Below the pieces are notes generated by a model. That model ran no database searches, had not been told where the DNA came from, and saw nothing but the letters and a program-made list of their open reading frames with translations. From Clostridium sp. AM30-24 (GTDB lineage Bacteria > Bacillota > Clostridia > Lachnospirales > Lachnospiraceae): a stretch of 64,000 nt of DNA. The position numbers and the translations under genes are program-made. Of this stretch, positions 24,022 to 32,834 are shown one piece after another. The DNA lies in assembly GCF_003480435.1 (NCBI RefSeq), contig NZ_QUJB01000008.1, positions 1 through 64,000 on the forward strand, written 5' to 3'. Each line of letters starts with the position of its first letter. Position 1 is the stretch's first letter.

Positions 24022-25698
24022 TTACTGCTGTAATGCCATCATGATCTGCGGCGCGAGCTGCTTCTTTCTGGAAACAACGCCCGGAAGCTTCACGATTCCG
24101 GTCTGTGCACTCACATTCTCCACATCCTCATCCCGTACATGGAATGCGGTCGTAATCAGCTGCTCCGCGCCCTGTCCGGTGCAGATGAGATCTGTGGACT
24201 CTGTCAGAATGTTTGTGAGCATAAAGAACATCATATCAATCTCATGCTGCTCTCTCTCTTTTTCTGTATACTCAGACATTCTCTTTTTTAAGTCCTTGAG
24301 CTCTACTGCGTTTAAGGATGTGATCTGACCGATACCGAACACGGAATTTCCAACCGTGAAACGCTTGAAATCCTGATAGAAGATATCGCCATCAGATTTT
24401 CCCTTCAGGTTGCTTCCCGCAGAGAACATGTCGATCGCATACTTCTCGATGTCAAGTCCGGCGATCTGCGCAAGTGCAAGTCCGGCTGCTTTATCGATCG
24501 GCGTGCAGGTCGGAGAACGGAATAACAGGGTATCAGAGATGATCGCGCTGCATAAGAGTCCAGCCGTTGTCTTGTCGATCTCCATGTGATTCTCCTGATA
24601 CATCTGGTAAATGATGGTCGCGGTGCAGCCGAGGGGCTGGTTTCTGAAGAATACCGGGGACATGGTCTCCACAGTGCCGAGACGGTGATGGTCGATGATC
24701 TCACGGATGTCCGCGCTCTCCATACCCTCGACTGCCTGACTCTTCTCATTATGGTCAACAAGGATGATGCTCTTTCCTTTCGCGCCTAAGAGGTTACGTC
24801 TGGAGATCATGCCGATGTACTTTCCGTCGGAATCCAGAACCGGGAAATCACGGTGTCTCTTGCTTGCCATGATCTCACGGATATCGTCAAGGTAATCTTC
24901 CTCGGAGAAGTCGATGATATTCTCCTTTGTCATAAAGTAACTGATCGGCATGGACTGGTTGATCAGACGGGCCGTCGTGTACGTGTCATACGGCGTGGTG
25001 ATGACTGCGCAGCCGCGCTCCTGTGCCAGCTTGCGGATCGTAAGGGACACGCCTGCGCCCTCGCAGACGATAATACAGCCTGCTTCCATCTCGATCGCGC
25101 AAAGCTGGGACTCATAGCGGTTTCCGAGAATGACAAGGTCATACTTCTCGATATAGTTCTCCATTAAATCCGGGTTTGCAGCCGCGATCAGGACTTTTCC
25201 GCGATCAAAATATGCCTCGGAGTCACCGACTACCATGCTTCCTTCCAGCGTATCCAGAATGTTGGCATATTTTGTGCACGCTTTTGAAATAATGCTGCTG
25301 TCATATAAGTTCATGTAGGACTTGGTGATATCACCGATGGTGATCACGCCCTCCAGAAGACCTTCCTCCGTGACACACGGGATTGTTACGACATTATTCT
25401 CCTGCATGAGTCCCCATGCATTCTTTAAGGAAATTCCGCGGGACACGCCTTTTGTCTTACGGATCTCGATATCCTTGACCTGTGTCTTGACGTTCTCTAC
25501 AAGACGCGGGGCCTCCAATTTAAAATAATCTAATACATACTGTGTCTCAGGGTTTACATTTCCGGCACGGCACGGCTCATAAATCTCGCCGGTAAGCTTG
25601 TGCTTGAAATCTGCATAGCAGATAGCTGAGCAGATGGAATCCGTATCCGGATTTCTGTGTCCCAGGACAAGTGTCTTTTTCAGTCCTTCAGTTGCCAT
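24022..25698 (-). CDS. Manganese-dependent inorganic pyrophosphatase with CBS-DRTGG regulatory insert
   Basis: 558 residues, family II PPase of the regulated type. N-terminal DHH part GHRNPDTDSICSA, two CBS domains (VSRGISLKNAWGLMQENNVV and DIREIMASKRHRDFPVLD) around a DRTGG domain, then VDHNEKSQ, EIIDHHRLG and the C-terminal DHHA2 domain. Such enzymes cleave pyrophosphate and are inhibited by AMP or ADP and activated by diadenosine polyphosphates through the CBS part. AGGAG is 7 nt upstream of the ATG. Confidence 0.93.
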   Translation of the reverse strand: MATEGLKKTLVLGHRNPDTDSICSAICYADFKHKLTGEIYEPCRAGNVNPETQYVLDYFKLEAPRLVENVKTQVKDIEIRKTKGVSRGISLKNAWGLMQENNVVTIPCVTEEGLLEGVITIGDITKSYMNLYDSSIISKACTKYANILDTLEGSMVVGDSEAYFDRGKVLIAAANPDLMENYIEKYDLVILGNRYESQLCAIEMEAGCIIVCEGAGVSLTIRKLAQERGCAVITTPYDTYTTARLINQSMPISYFMTKENIIDFSEEDYLDDIREIMASKRHRDFPVLDSDGKYIGMISRRNLLGAKGKSIILVDHNEKSQAVEGMESADIREIIDHHRLGTVETMSPVFFRNQPLGCTATIIYQMYQENHMEIDKTTAGLLCSAIISDTLLFRSPTCTPIDKAAGLALAQIAGLDIEKYAIDMFSAGSNLKGKSDGDIFYQDFKRFTVGNSVFGIGQITSLNAVELKDLKKRMSEYTEKEREQHEIDMMFFMLTNILTESTDLICTGQGAEQLITTAFHVRDEDVENVSAQTGIVKLPGVVSRKKQLAPQIMMALQQ

Positions 25699-25747
25699 TG
25701 ATCTTCTCCTTCTATTGCGTTTCTCTCAGACGTACAAATAGGAATGT

Positions 25748-25776
25748 GTTACAATAACTTCATAGTGCGTTCACAA
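25748..25776 (-). promoter_or_regulatory. Promoter of the pyrophosphatase gene
   Basis: Minus strand TTGTGA (25776-25771), 17-nt spacer, TGTAAC (25753-25748); moderate match. Leader about 45 nt. Confidence 0.4.
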
Positions 25777-25837
25777 TTTGTTCATATTTGTTTTTTATAC
25801 TTATTGCATAAACAAAAATTCATTTAACTTTACCAAT

Positions 25838-25944
25838 TAGACAAATTGCACATAGATTTTTCATAATTGCCCCGGTTGTCGCGACCGGGGTCTCCTCATG
25901 TCTGGGGGGTATGTATGTCCGCTTATAGCGGACATTTTTCTTTT
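25838..25944 (+). ncRNA. Candidate small RNA on the plus strand
   Basis: In a 313-nt gap between two minus-strand genes, the plus strand shows TAGACA (25838-25843), 18-nt spacer, CATAAT (25862-25867), then the stem CCCCGGT/ACCGGGG (25870-25890), a single-stranded part with TCTCCTC and GGGGGG, and an 8-bp perfect hairpin ATGTCCGC/GCGGACAT (25915-25935) followed by TTTTCTTTT. The last plus-strand gene ends over 3 kb upstream, so the terminator has no other owner. Weak point: the expected start falls inside the first stem. The CUCCUC could pair with Shine-Dalgarno sites. Confidence 0.35.
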
Positions 25945-25975
25945 CCACCAACACATTTCTTATGAATTCTTTTCA

Positions 25976-26012
25976 GCAAAAAGGGAGTCCGGCGCACCGG
26001 ACTCTCTCTTTT
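25976..26012 (-). terminator. Terminator of the ROK kinase gene
   Basis: Minus strand AGTCCGG-TGCG-CCGGACT followed by CCCTTTTTGC, directly after the stop codon. Confidence 0.8.
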
Positions 26013-26953
26013 TATCCGATGATCAGCTTCGCGGCCCCATAGATACCGGCATCATTTCCAAGCTTCGCAAGGACAATGTCCGCCTTCTTTGTTGCCATCG
26101 GAGATAATTCATCATGGTACTTTTTAATCATATCAGTCAAGAATGTTCCGGCTTTGGATACACCGCCGCCGATCAGGAAGGCCTGCGGATCCAGAACCAT
26201 CGAGATCGTCGCAAGAGCCCAGCCAAGGTAATAGCAGGACTTATTGAGGGATTCCAACGCAAGCTCATCTCCCGCTTTTGCGGCATCCAACACGTTCTTT
26301 GCGCTGATGTTCTTTAAGCTTCTGAGGCTGGACGGACGGTTATCCGCCGCCAGCATTCTTCTTGCGGTCCTTGCAATTCCTGTTGCGGAAGCGACCTGCT
26401 CCAGGCAACCGTGGCCGCCGCAGTTGCACGCCTCTGTTTCACCTTCCATCACGTGGATATGGCCGATCTCGCCGCCGACGCCCTGTTCACCGGTCCAGAT
26501 CTTTTCATTCAGAATAATACCGCCGCCAACGCCGGTTCCGAGTGTTACCATAACGAGGTTTTTATAGCCTTTTCCGCCACCCTGCCACATCTCGCCGAGA
26601 GCCGCGACATTCGCATCATTTCCGCTTTTGACAGGCATTCCATCCAGCAGTCCGCTTAATTCCTTCTGCGGATTTCCCGCTTTCCAGCCAAGGTTTACGC
26701 ACACTTCGCAGTGCCCGTCAGGAAGAACCGGTCCCGGGAATCCCATCCCCGCGCCGGAAAAATCGGAGAGTTCCAGGCCGCTTTCTTTCGCCGTCCTGCG
26801 GATCGAAGCCGCAATATCGCTCAGGATATATTTTCCGTTCTCCTCTTTTCTTGTCGGAATCTCCCATTTCTTTACAAGAGTTCCATCTTCCTCAAAGATA
26901 CCGAGCTTTACGCTGGTTCCGCCGATATCGATTCCTATACACTTTAAGCTCAT
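26012..26953 (-). CDS. ROK-family glucokinase
   Basis: 313 residues. DIGGTSVKLGIF (9-20) is the phosphate loop, GTGVGGGIILN the second ATP motif, and the zinc motif CNCGGHGCLEQVAS with catalytic-region Glu/His upstream (GEIGHIHV). The length and the final GAAKLIIG fit glucokinases of the GlkA/ROK type. It makes glucose 6-phosphate and lies next to transketolase, with glucose-6-phosphate isomerase 9 kb away. GGGGA precedes the ATG. Confidence 0.9.
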   Translation of the reverse strand: MSLKCIGIDIGGTSVKLGIFEEDGTLVKKWEIPTRKEENGKYILSDIAASIRRTAKESGLELSDFSGAGMGFPGPVLPDGHCEVCVNLGWKAGNPQKELSGLLDGMPVKSGNDANVAALGEMWQGGGKGYKNLVMVTLGTGVGGGIILNEKIWTGEQGVGGEIGHIHVMEGETEACNCGGHGCLEQVASATGIARTARRMLAADNRPSSLRSLKNISAKNVLDAAKAGDELALESLNKSCYYLGWALATISMVLDPQAFLIGGGVSKAGTFLTDMIKKYHDELSPMATKKADIVLAKLGNDAGIYGAAKLIIG

Positions 26954-27008
26954 GTGCGTTCCCCTTTTCCGGTTTTTTCGCTGCCTGCCATATTCTCCAT
27001 CTATCTGA

Positions 27009-28991
27009 TTAAAATAATGTCTTTACAGTATTTACAACATTCTCGACCGTAAATCCGAATTTCTCGAACAGTTTTGCTGCCGGGCCGCTTGCGCCGAAGC
27101 TCTTCATGGTCACATAAGCTCCGTCGAGGCCGACATACTTGCCCCAGCCGAAGTCGGAAAGTGCCTCAACGACAACTCTTCTTCTGACTTCCTTCGGAAG
27201 TACGGACTCCTTGTACTCTGCACTCTGCTCCTCGAAGATATCCATACACGGCATGGATACGACACGGATCTTCTTTCCTTCGCCTGCAAGCTCTGCTTTT
27301 GCTTTGACCGCAAGATCAACCTCAGAACCGCTTGCAATCAGGATCGCGTCCGGTGTTCCCTCACAGTCATCGATCACATAACCGCCCTTTAACGCGTCTT
27401 TGCTGCTTCCCGGAATCGGATTCAGGTTCTGTCTGGAAAGCACAAGCGCTGTCGGTGTCTTCTCAGAGGTTGCTGCGGAGAGCCATGCTGCAGATGTCTC
27501 TGTCGCGTCACACGGACGGAATACATGGAAGTTCGGCATTGCGCGGAACATTGCGAGCTGCTCGATCGGCTCGTGGGTCGGTCCGTCTTCACCCACACCA
27601 ATGCTGTCATGTGTCAGAACGAAAGTCAGCGGAAGACCCATCAATGCAGAAAGTCTTGCCATCGGTTTTACATAATCACTGAATACGAAGAAGGTTGCAA
27701 CGTAAGCACGGAGACCGCCGTGAAGCATGATACCGTTTCCGATCGCTGTCATCGCAAGCTCTCTTACGCCGAAGTGAAGATTTCTGCCTGCCGGGTTCTC
27801 TGCGGAGAAGTCACCTGCGTCCTTCATGGCTGTCTTATTGGACGGACCAAGGTCAGCGGAACCGCCGATCATATTCGGCATGATATCCTTTAAGATGTTG
27901 ATCATCTTTCCGGAAAGGGAACGTGTCGCCTCCGCCTTGTCTTTTGTGAGCCAGAGTGCCTCATTCTCGATCAGCGCCTTTGCGTCCGGAGCTGTGTGAT
28001 ACTGCTCCCAGAGCTTCTCCATCTCCGGATACTCATCACAGTATGCAGCGAACATTGCGTTCCACTCTGCCTCTGTATCTGCTTTCTCCTCCGCAAGACG
28101 GGAATAGTGCTCATAGACTTCTTCCGGTACAAAGAACGGTTCCTCATACTGCCAGCCGAGAGTCTCTCTCATTGCTTTGATATTGTCAACACCTAACGGC
28201 TCGCCGTGGGCACTTGCCTTACCCTGTTTAGCCGGGCAGCCGAAGCCGATCTCCGTCTTGATGGTGATAAAGGACGGATGCTCCGTATCAGCCTTTGCGA
28301 CCTCGATTGCAGCACCGATCGCATCGATATCAGTTCCGTCTTCAACGGTGATCGTCTGGAAGCCGAATGCTTTCATGCGCTCTTCCACGTTCTCGCGGAA
28401 TGCGATGTCTGTGCTTCCCTCGATGGAGATGCGGTTGGAATCGTAGAGAACGATGAGCTTTCCGAGTCCAAGTGTTCCCGCAAGAGAGAAAGCCTCAGAG
28501 GAAATTCCCTCCATCATACAGCCGTCACCGCCGAGTACATATGTGAAATGATCGACAACCGGATAATTTTCCTTGTTGAATACGGATGCCAGATGTTTTT
28601 CAGCCATTGCCATACCAACTGCCATACCCATACCTGCGCCAAGCGGTCCGGTTGTAGCCTCAACCCCAACGGTGTGGCCGTATTCCGGATGTCCCGGAGT
28701 CAGGGATCCGACCTGACGGAAGTTCATGAGGTCTTCCTTTGTAAGGCCGTATCCGAACAGGTGAAGCAGGGAATACAACAGCATGGAGCCATGTCCGCCG
28801 GATAAGATAAAGCGGTCACGGTTTGCCCACTCCGGGTTAGCCGGATTGTGGTTCATGTGGTGTGCCCAGAGCTCATAAGCCATCGGCGCACTGCCGAGGG
28901 GAAGTCCCGGATGGCCGGAATTTGCCTTCTGGATCGCATCTGCGGATAAAATTCTGATGGAATTGATCGCCAGATTGTCGATTGTGTTCAT
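27009..28991 (-). CDS. tkt: Transketolase
   Basis: 660 residues, full length. ThDP-binding GGDGCMMEGISSEAFSLAGTLGLGKLIVLYDSN motif region (positions about 154-186; key residues G-D-G and N), HPEYGHTVGVEATTGPLGAG, the pyrimidine-domain sequences GVREL and HDSIGVGEDGPTHEP, and C-terminal domain GSEVDLAVKA. Transfers two-carbon units in the pentose phosphate pathway. AGGAGG lies 10 nt upstream. It is 54 nt upstream of the glucokinase gene in direction of transcription order tkt then glk inverted here (tkt is transcribed towards the ROK gene's 3' side), with no terminator seen between 26954 and 27008. Confidence 0.96.
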   Translation of the reverse strand: MNTIDNLAINSIRILSADAIQKANSGHPGLPLGSAPMAYELWAHHMNHNPANPEWANRDRFILSGGHGSMLLYSLLHLFGYGLTKEDLMNFRQVGSLTPGHPEYGHTVGVEATTGPLGAGMGMAVGMAMAEKHLASVFNKENYPVVDHFTYVLGGDGCMMEGISSEAFSLAGTLGLGKLIVLYDSNRISIEGSTDIAFRENVEERMKAFGFQTITVEDGTDIDAIGAAIEVAKADTEHPSFITIKTEIGFGCPAKQGKASAHGEPLGVDNIKAMRETLGWQYEEPFFVPEEVYEHYSRLAEEKADTEAEWNAMFAAYCDEYPEMEKLWEQYHTAPDAKALIENEALWLTKDKAEATRSLSGKMINILKDIMPNMIGGSADLGPSNKTAMKDAGDFSAENPAGRNLHFGVRELAMTAIGNGIMLHGGLRAYVATFFVFSDYVKPMARLSALMGLPLTFVLTHDSIGVGEDGPTHEPIEQLAMFRAMPNFHVFRPCDATETSAAWLSAATSEKTPTALVLSRQNLNPIPGSSKDALKGGYVIDDCEGTPDAILIASGSEVDLAVKAKAELAGEGKKIRVVSMPCMDIFEEQSAEYKESVLPKEVRRRVVVEALSDFGWGKYVGLDGAYVTMKSFGASGPAAKLFEKFGFTVENVVNTVKTLF

Positions 28992-29079
28992 TGTTTCATT
29001 CCTCCTGATAATCCATAAGTATGGTACTGTTCCGTATTTTTCGCAGTTACCATTGTTGTAACATGGTTTCCAGTTACAT

Positions 29080-30525
29080 TTACCTTAATTTAATCTCTTT
29101 CATTACCTCGCTGCCTGCGGTAATCAGAGAATTGGTACGATTTTTACCTGCCCTTACGAGCGATACGGAGAAGTCAAACTGCCCGTTAAACTTCTCGTGT
29201 CCGTCCAGGTTATACTCCCTGCACGATTCTTCATTATACAAGATAAGCCTGTCCCCGTCAATGAGGACACCTGTATACGCGTAGTCGAAATCAATGCTTG
29301 TAACCCGCTTTCCGTCTGTGTTGTATACATCAAGGCGGTACGGGCTTCCGGACGTACTGTCCACAACGACAGCCGCGTATTGATCCGAGTAACAGATACT
29401 CCGGATCTCTTCTTCCACCGGAACATAGATCACATTTGTATCCGGGATCACATTTTTTACAGAGATAAATGTCAGTCCCTTATCGGAAAAGGCACAGACG
29501 GTCTGGTCGTTTAAGTAGCGGATGCGTCCCACCATCTTATCATCGAATTCTTCCTCAAATGCGGCGATAAAACGGTTATTGACGTTCTTTCCGATCTCAG
29601 AGAAATCGTAGAACGCCACCTTGTTCTTCAGCGCTCCGTTTTTCATGTACATGACGGACATGGCGATCTGTTTTCCGTCCGGTGAGAGTGCGATATCCAC
29701 CGGATAGCCGTCACCGGATAAAAGCATCTTGATGTTGATCCCCAGCGACTCGCCATCCTTCTTAAAGTAGAATATGTAGCTCGCCGTGCTGTCCTCAACG
29801 ACTGCCGCCGTGACACCGCGGGCAGATACCGCCGCCTTCGTGATCGGAAGCTGCGTCTTTGCCGTTCCGGTACATCCCTCTTTATTGCAGATGTACATCT
29901 CGTTCCCCTGCTGGTCCGCGATCACGGCATAATCTCCGTTGATGTTAATAATCGGCGTCTTCATCTCATAGCTCTGGGTCCAGATCGTTTTCCCGGAGGC
30001 GTCGATATAAGAAGCGCCATCCTTTGTATACTTGATCATATTGTCGCCAAACATGGCAAATTTTACGAAGCTGCTGTCACTGACTTTTTTTGATGTCTCT
30101 GCAGGTGCAAAAGTCTCCGCGGACGCCGTCTCATCCGGGTTTTTACTTCCCGCCCCGGAAGCTCCGGAGCTTTCTGCCGAAGCAGTCTCACCGGCTCCGT
30201 CTGTTCCTGCGCTGTCGTCCGCGGCGCTTGTCTCTGCTGCCTGTGTTTTCTTATCTGTGCCAGAGGTTTCTGTGTAGCGCATGGACCGCTCCCACTGGAC
30301 ACTGTAGCCGGTATACTCATATTCATTCATGTACCGGTAACCGGTAAAACCCAAGGCCGCGATAAAGCAGATGGCCGCCACAGCAATGATCCGTTTCTTT
30401 TTTCTATAGTTGACAAGCCGGTCATCATCCATCGGTTCATCTGATCCGTTGTCCGGCCTCTGTACAATATTCTGTCTGAGCTGTCTTTTTTTATTTTCTC
30501 TGTCCATAGATTGCATATCACCCAT
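29080..30525 (-). CDS. DUF5711-like membrane-anchored beta-propeller protein
   Basis: 481 residues. Cytoplasmic Arg/Lys-rich N-terminus, one membrane span at about 49-66 (RIIAVAAICFIAALGFTG), a Ser/Ala/Glu-rich linker (about 95-145), then a beta-rich C-terminal domain with repeated strand motifs (SFVKFAMFGDNMIKY, YAVIADQQGNEMYICN, GYPVDIALSPDGKQIAMSV). It most resembles DUF5711 proteins of Lachnospiraceae; function unknown. The GGAG ribosome site, 7 nt before the ATG, lies in the 3' arm of the terminator of the upstream LysM gene. Confidence 0.65.
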   Translation of the reverse strand: MGDMQSMDRENKKRQLRQNIVQRPDNGSDEPMDDDRLVNYRKKKRIIAVAAICFIAALGFTGYRYMNEYEYTGYSVQWERSMRYTETSGTDKKTQAAETSAADDSAGTDGAGETASAESSGASGAGSKNPDETASAETFAPAETSKKVSDSSFVKFAMFGDNMIKYTKDGASYIDASGKTIWTQSYEMKTPIININGDYAVIADQQGNEMYICNKEGCTGTAKTQLPITKAAVSARGVTAAVVEDSTASYIFYFKKDGESLGINIKMLLSGDGYPVDIALSPDGKQIAMSVMYMKNGALKNKVAFYDFSEIGKNVNNRFIAAFEEEFDDKMVGRIRYLNDQTVCAFSDKGLTFISVKNVIPDTNVIYVPVEEEIRSICYSDQYAAVVVDSTSGSPYRLDVYNTDGKRVTSIDFDYAYTGVLIDGDRLILYNEESCREYNLDGHEKFNGQFDFSVSLVRAGKNRTNSLITAGSEVMKEIKLR

Positions 30526-30529
30526 AAAA

Positions 30530-30583
30530 AATCTCCTGAAAAATGGACATATATAAGTTAGTATACACCATTTTCAGGAGATT
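30530..30583 (-). terminator. Terminator of the LysM gene whose 3' arm is the next gene's ribosome site
   Basis: Minus strand AATCTCCTGAAAATGG (30583-30568), 21-nt loop, CCATTTTTCAGGAGATT (30546-30530), then TTTTT and the ATG at 30525. The 16-bp stem has one bulged base. The loop contains TATACT (30565-30560), a possible -10 element, though no good -35 is seen. The Shine-Dalgarno GGAG of the DUF5711-like gene is within the 3' arm. Confidence 0.7.
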
Positions 30584-30620
30584 CGCATTAAGTTCTTTGT
30601 TTTTATTGCAGTCCAATATT

Positions 30621-31913
30621 CTATGGAAGAACCAACTTCTGTCCCGCCACGATATGGTTCACATCATCAAGATGATTAAGCTCGCAGATCTCAGCCAGCC
30701 GCTTTAAATTTCCATACTCTTTCCAGCAGATCCCATATAATGTCTCACCGTCCCCGATCTCATAGATCCGGCTGCCGGTTGCCGATGCAGCTGCGGAATC
30801 TGCAGGTTCCTTTTTCGGACTCGCAGTGCTGCCCGGTTCACTTTCTTTTCCCATACCGACGAGGGGCTGGGTCGGAGACTCAGCGCTGGCAGACGGAACT
30901 GCTTCTTCCACGCTGGCGGCCTCCGTATCTGTCCCGGCAGCCGTCGCCTCCATGGTCTCCGTCCCGGCGGCCGTCGCCTCCATGGTCTCCGTAGCCTCCA
31001 TTGTCTCCGCCGCATAGCTCTCCCCCGTCTCACCGCTCTCCCCCGTCGGGAATACATTCCCCGGGCGCTCCTCGATCACAAAATCCGGCTCCTGATTCAG
31101 CTTGTCAAGATAATCGCTCCAGTTTGCCGTCCCGGCAGGCACCACAGAAGTCAGCACCGTCTCCATCTGCCGCATCTTGTGATAATTGTTGACGAGAACC
31201 ACACCACCGGCCAGCACTGCCACCGTGAGGACTCCGCAGGCTGTCCCCAAAATTCCTGACATATGTCTCCCAGCCTCTGCCTGCTCTTTCCGCGCCGTCA
31301 TCCGCTGGTGGAAATCTTTGATGACCTTCTCATGGGACCCGGACTCCACCCGGCGCGCATCCTTACGCGTCACCATATAATCCTGCATCATCTGATTCCG
31401 TTCATAGTAGATGCAATGACCCTTTAATCTGTAAAATCCATCCTCCGACGTGACATAGACTGCCTCCTCACCTTCCAGACCATGATTCAGGTACATGAGC
31501 TTATTTTTTCCATTAAAATACTGGTTATGCTGCTTCCAGTAGTTCAACGGACTCAACTGGCTGGACGGTGTCCCGCAGATAAACCATCCCTGAACGGTCC
31601 GTTTCGGAAAGGACTCTTCAATGCCCCGGTATGCCTTTTTCCAGGCATTCTCTGAAAATTCGATCTTCTCTCCGGACACCTCCGCATCCTCCATCTCGAT
31701 GGCCCCATCGATAAAAATATACGGTGTCCCGTCATAATTTTCTGTATTGCCCAGCAAAAGTCCCACCCGCAGTGTCTGGTTTCCTGCCGGATACAGGCGT
31801 TTCAGATATGTATTTACATAATCCTCCACATACAGGCGGACCACCTGGTCCGTATCACCGATCTGGCGGATATTTTTCGGAAGTTTCGGAAACGGATTGT
31901 ATAATTCTCCCAT
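30621..31913 (-). CDS. Single-span membrane protein with C-terminal LysM domain
   Basis: 430 residues. Residues 1-200 are a globular cytoplasmic-type domain (YVEDYVNTYLKRLYPAGNQT, GIEESFPKRTVQGWFICGTP) of unknown function; membrane span at about 222-243 (GTACGVLTVAVLAGGVVLVNN); a Glu/Ala/Thr-rich linker containing a ten-residue repeat TMEATAAGTE; LysM at 383-430 (IYEIGDGETLYGICWKEYGN, INHLDDVNHIVAGQKLVLP-like end). The LysM should bind peptidoglycan outside the membrane. A sporulation or envelope role is inferred from the adjacent YyaC gene. Confidence 0.8.
   Translation of the reverse strand: MGELYNPFPKLPKNIRQIGDTDQVVRLYVEDYVNTYLKRLYPAGNQTLRVGLLLGNTENYDGTPYIFIDGAIEMEDAEVSGEKIEFSENAWKKAYRGIEESFPKRTVQGWFICGTPSSQLSPLNYWKQHNQYFNGKNKLMYLNHGLEGEEAVYVTSEDGFYRLKGHCIYYERNQMMQDYMVTRKDARRVESGSHEKVIKDFHQRMTARKEQAEAGRHMSGILGTACGVLTVAVLAGGVVLVNNYHKMRQMETVLTSVVPAGTANWSDYLDKLNQEPDFVIEERPGNVFPTGESGETGESYAAETMEATETMEATAAGTETMEATAAGTDTEAASVEEAVPSASAESPTQPLVGMGKESEPGSTASPKKEPADSAAASATGSRIYEIGDGETLYGICWKEYGNLKRLAEICELNHLDDVNHIVAGQKLVLP
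30931..31008. repeat. 30-bp tandem repeat in the LysM gene
   Basis: Two 30-bp units (30931-30960 and 30961-30990) differ at one base and are followed by an 18-bp partial unit. They encode the repeated ETMEATAAGT linker peptide in frame, so copy-number change would alter linker length without breaking the gene. Confidence 0.85.
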
Positions 31914-32032
31914 ACTGCCACCTCATTCTATCTTCGGGCGGTCGGCTGACCGCCTTATATTCACGCGGACAGCAAGTTCAAAGTCCATGCTTGTACACGA
32001 CTTTGGCTGCCGCCGCGATAAATTCTTTCCGA

Positions 32033-32041
32033 AGTATAGCA
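32033..32041 (-). promoter_or_regulatory. Possible extended -10 promoter of the LysM gene
   Basis: Minus strand TGC-TATACT, an extended -10 element (TATACT at 32038-32033), with TTGACA 21 nt upstream at an overlong spacing. It lies between the YyaC gene end and the LysM gene. Confidence 0.35.
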
Positions 32042-32061
32042 TGATACGTCCGCAAAACATG

Positions 32062-32664
32062 TCAAAAAGGTGCGGCCTGACCGGAAAAGTTTTCGACACG
32101 TCTCCCGATGATCCGCATTCCGAGGCAGATACTGCGGCTGATGCAATCCGCCAGATGCATGACCATGGACAGACGGATGCTCTGCAAAAACAATGGATCC
32201 CCGCTCTCCGCACCGCCGACGATCCCGGTAATCGAGATATCCCCGACAGCGGCAAGTTCCTTCCTCACGCCCAGACCCGGGCGGAGCGGACCTTTTTCTA
32301 ACGTCACAAGCCCCACGTGATCCCAGCGTCCGACGGCGGCATCCACGGCAATGATGATCGCGTCCGGGTAATATTCCTCTATGTCTTCCATCGTCCTGTC
32401 AAGGTTCACCGCATGGACCGGATGTTCCAGCGTCCCGATCACCACCACATCTCCGATCTCCTCTGCCTCCAGCCTCGAGCCAATCAACGGTCCCAGACTG
32501 TCCCCCGTGGACCGGTCTGTCCCGATGCATAAAAACACCACCTGACGGCGGCCCGATGCCCGCATCTCGTTCATCAAAAGGAGCAGAAGTCTCGCTGCAA
32601 ATTTCTCCGCTTCAAATCCCGCTTCCGTATCATAATAAGTGATCTTCCGCCTCCCGAATCTCAT
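32062..32664 (-). CDS. yyaC: YyaC-like spore protease family protein
   Basis: 200 residues from ATG 32664 (GGAG 8 nt upstream); the longer frame to 32703 has no ribosome site. YyaC family, related to GPR germination protease fold: VVFLCIGTDRSTGDSLGPLIG (key residues D-R-S-T-G-D-S), GTLEHPVHAVNL, AVDAAVGRWDHVG, ISITGIVGGAESGDP. The family is sporulation-associated and found in spore formers, which supports a spore-forming host. The promoter is not identified. Confidence 0.85.
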   Translation of the reverse strand: MRFGRRKITYYDTEAGFEAEKFAARLLLLLMNEMRASGRRQVVFLCIGTDRSTGDSLGPLIGSRLEAEEIGDVVVIGTLEHPVHAVNLDRTMEDIEEYYPDAIIIAVDAAVGRWDHVGLVTLEKGPLRPGLGVRKELAAVGDISITGIVGGAESGDPLFLQSIRLSMVMHLADCISRSICLGMRIIGRRVENFSGQAAPF

Positions 32665-32786
32665 GGTAAACACTCCGTTTCCTGGCTGGTTTCTATGAGA
32701 CATTATAGGCGGAATCTGCGGGAATTATACACGTTATCCCTGCTCTGTTTTTTTCTCTTACTTTTTACGATTTCCTTTCACATTAC

Positions 32787-32824
32787 AAAAAGAGACCGGG
32801 TACCTTGAAAATACCCAGTCTCTC
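32787..32824 (-). terminator. Terminator of the M15 peptidase gene
   Basis: Minus strand AGAGACTGGGTA, loop, TACCCGGTCTCT followed by TTTTTG; it also has an A tract before the stem. Confidence 0.8.
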
Positions 32825-32834
32825 ATCCTGTCTC

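Noticed and set aside
26954-28991. A shared transcript of transketolase and ROK glucokinase as a dedicated pathway operon.
   Set aside because: The short gap makes cotranscription likely, but the pairing gives no functional signal beyond central carbon metabolism, so it is not listed as a finding.
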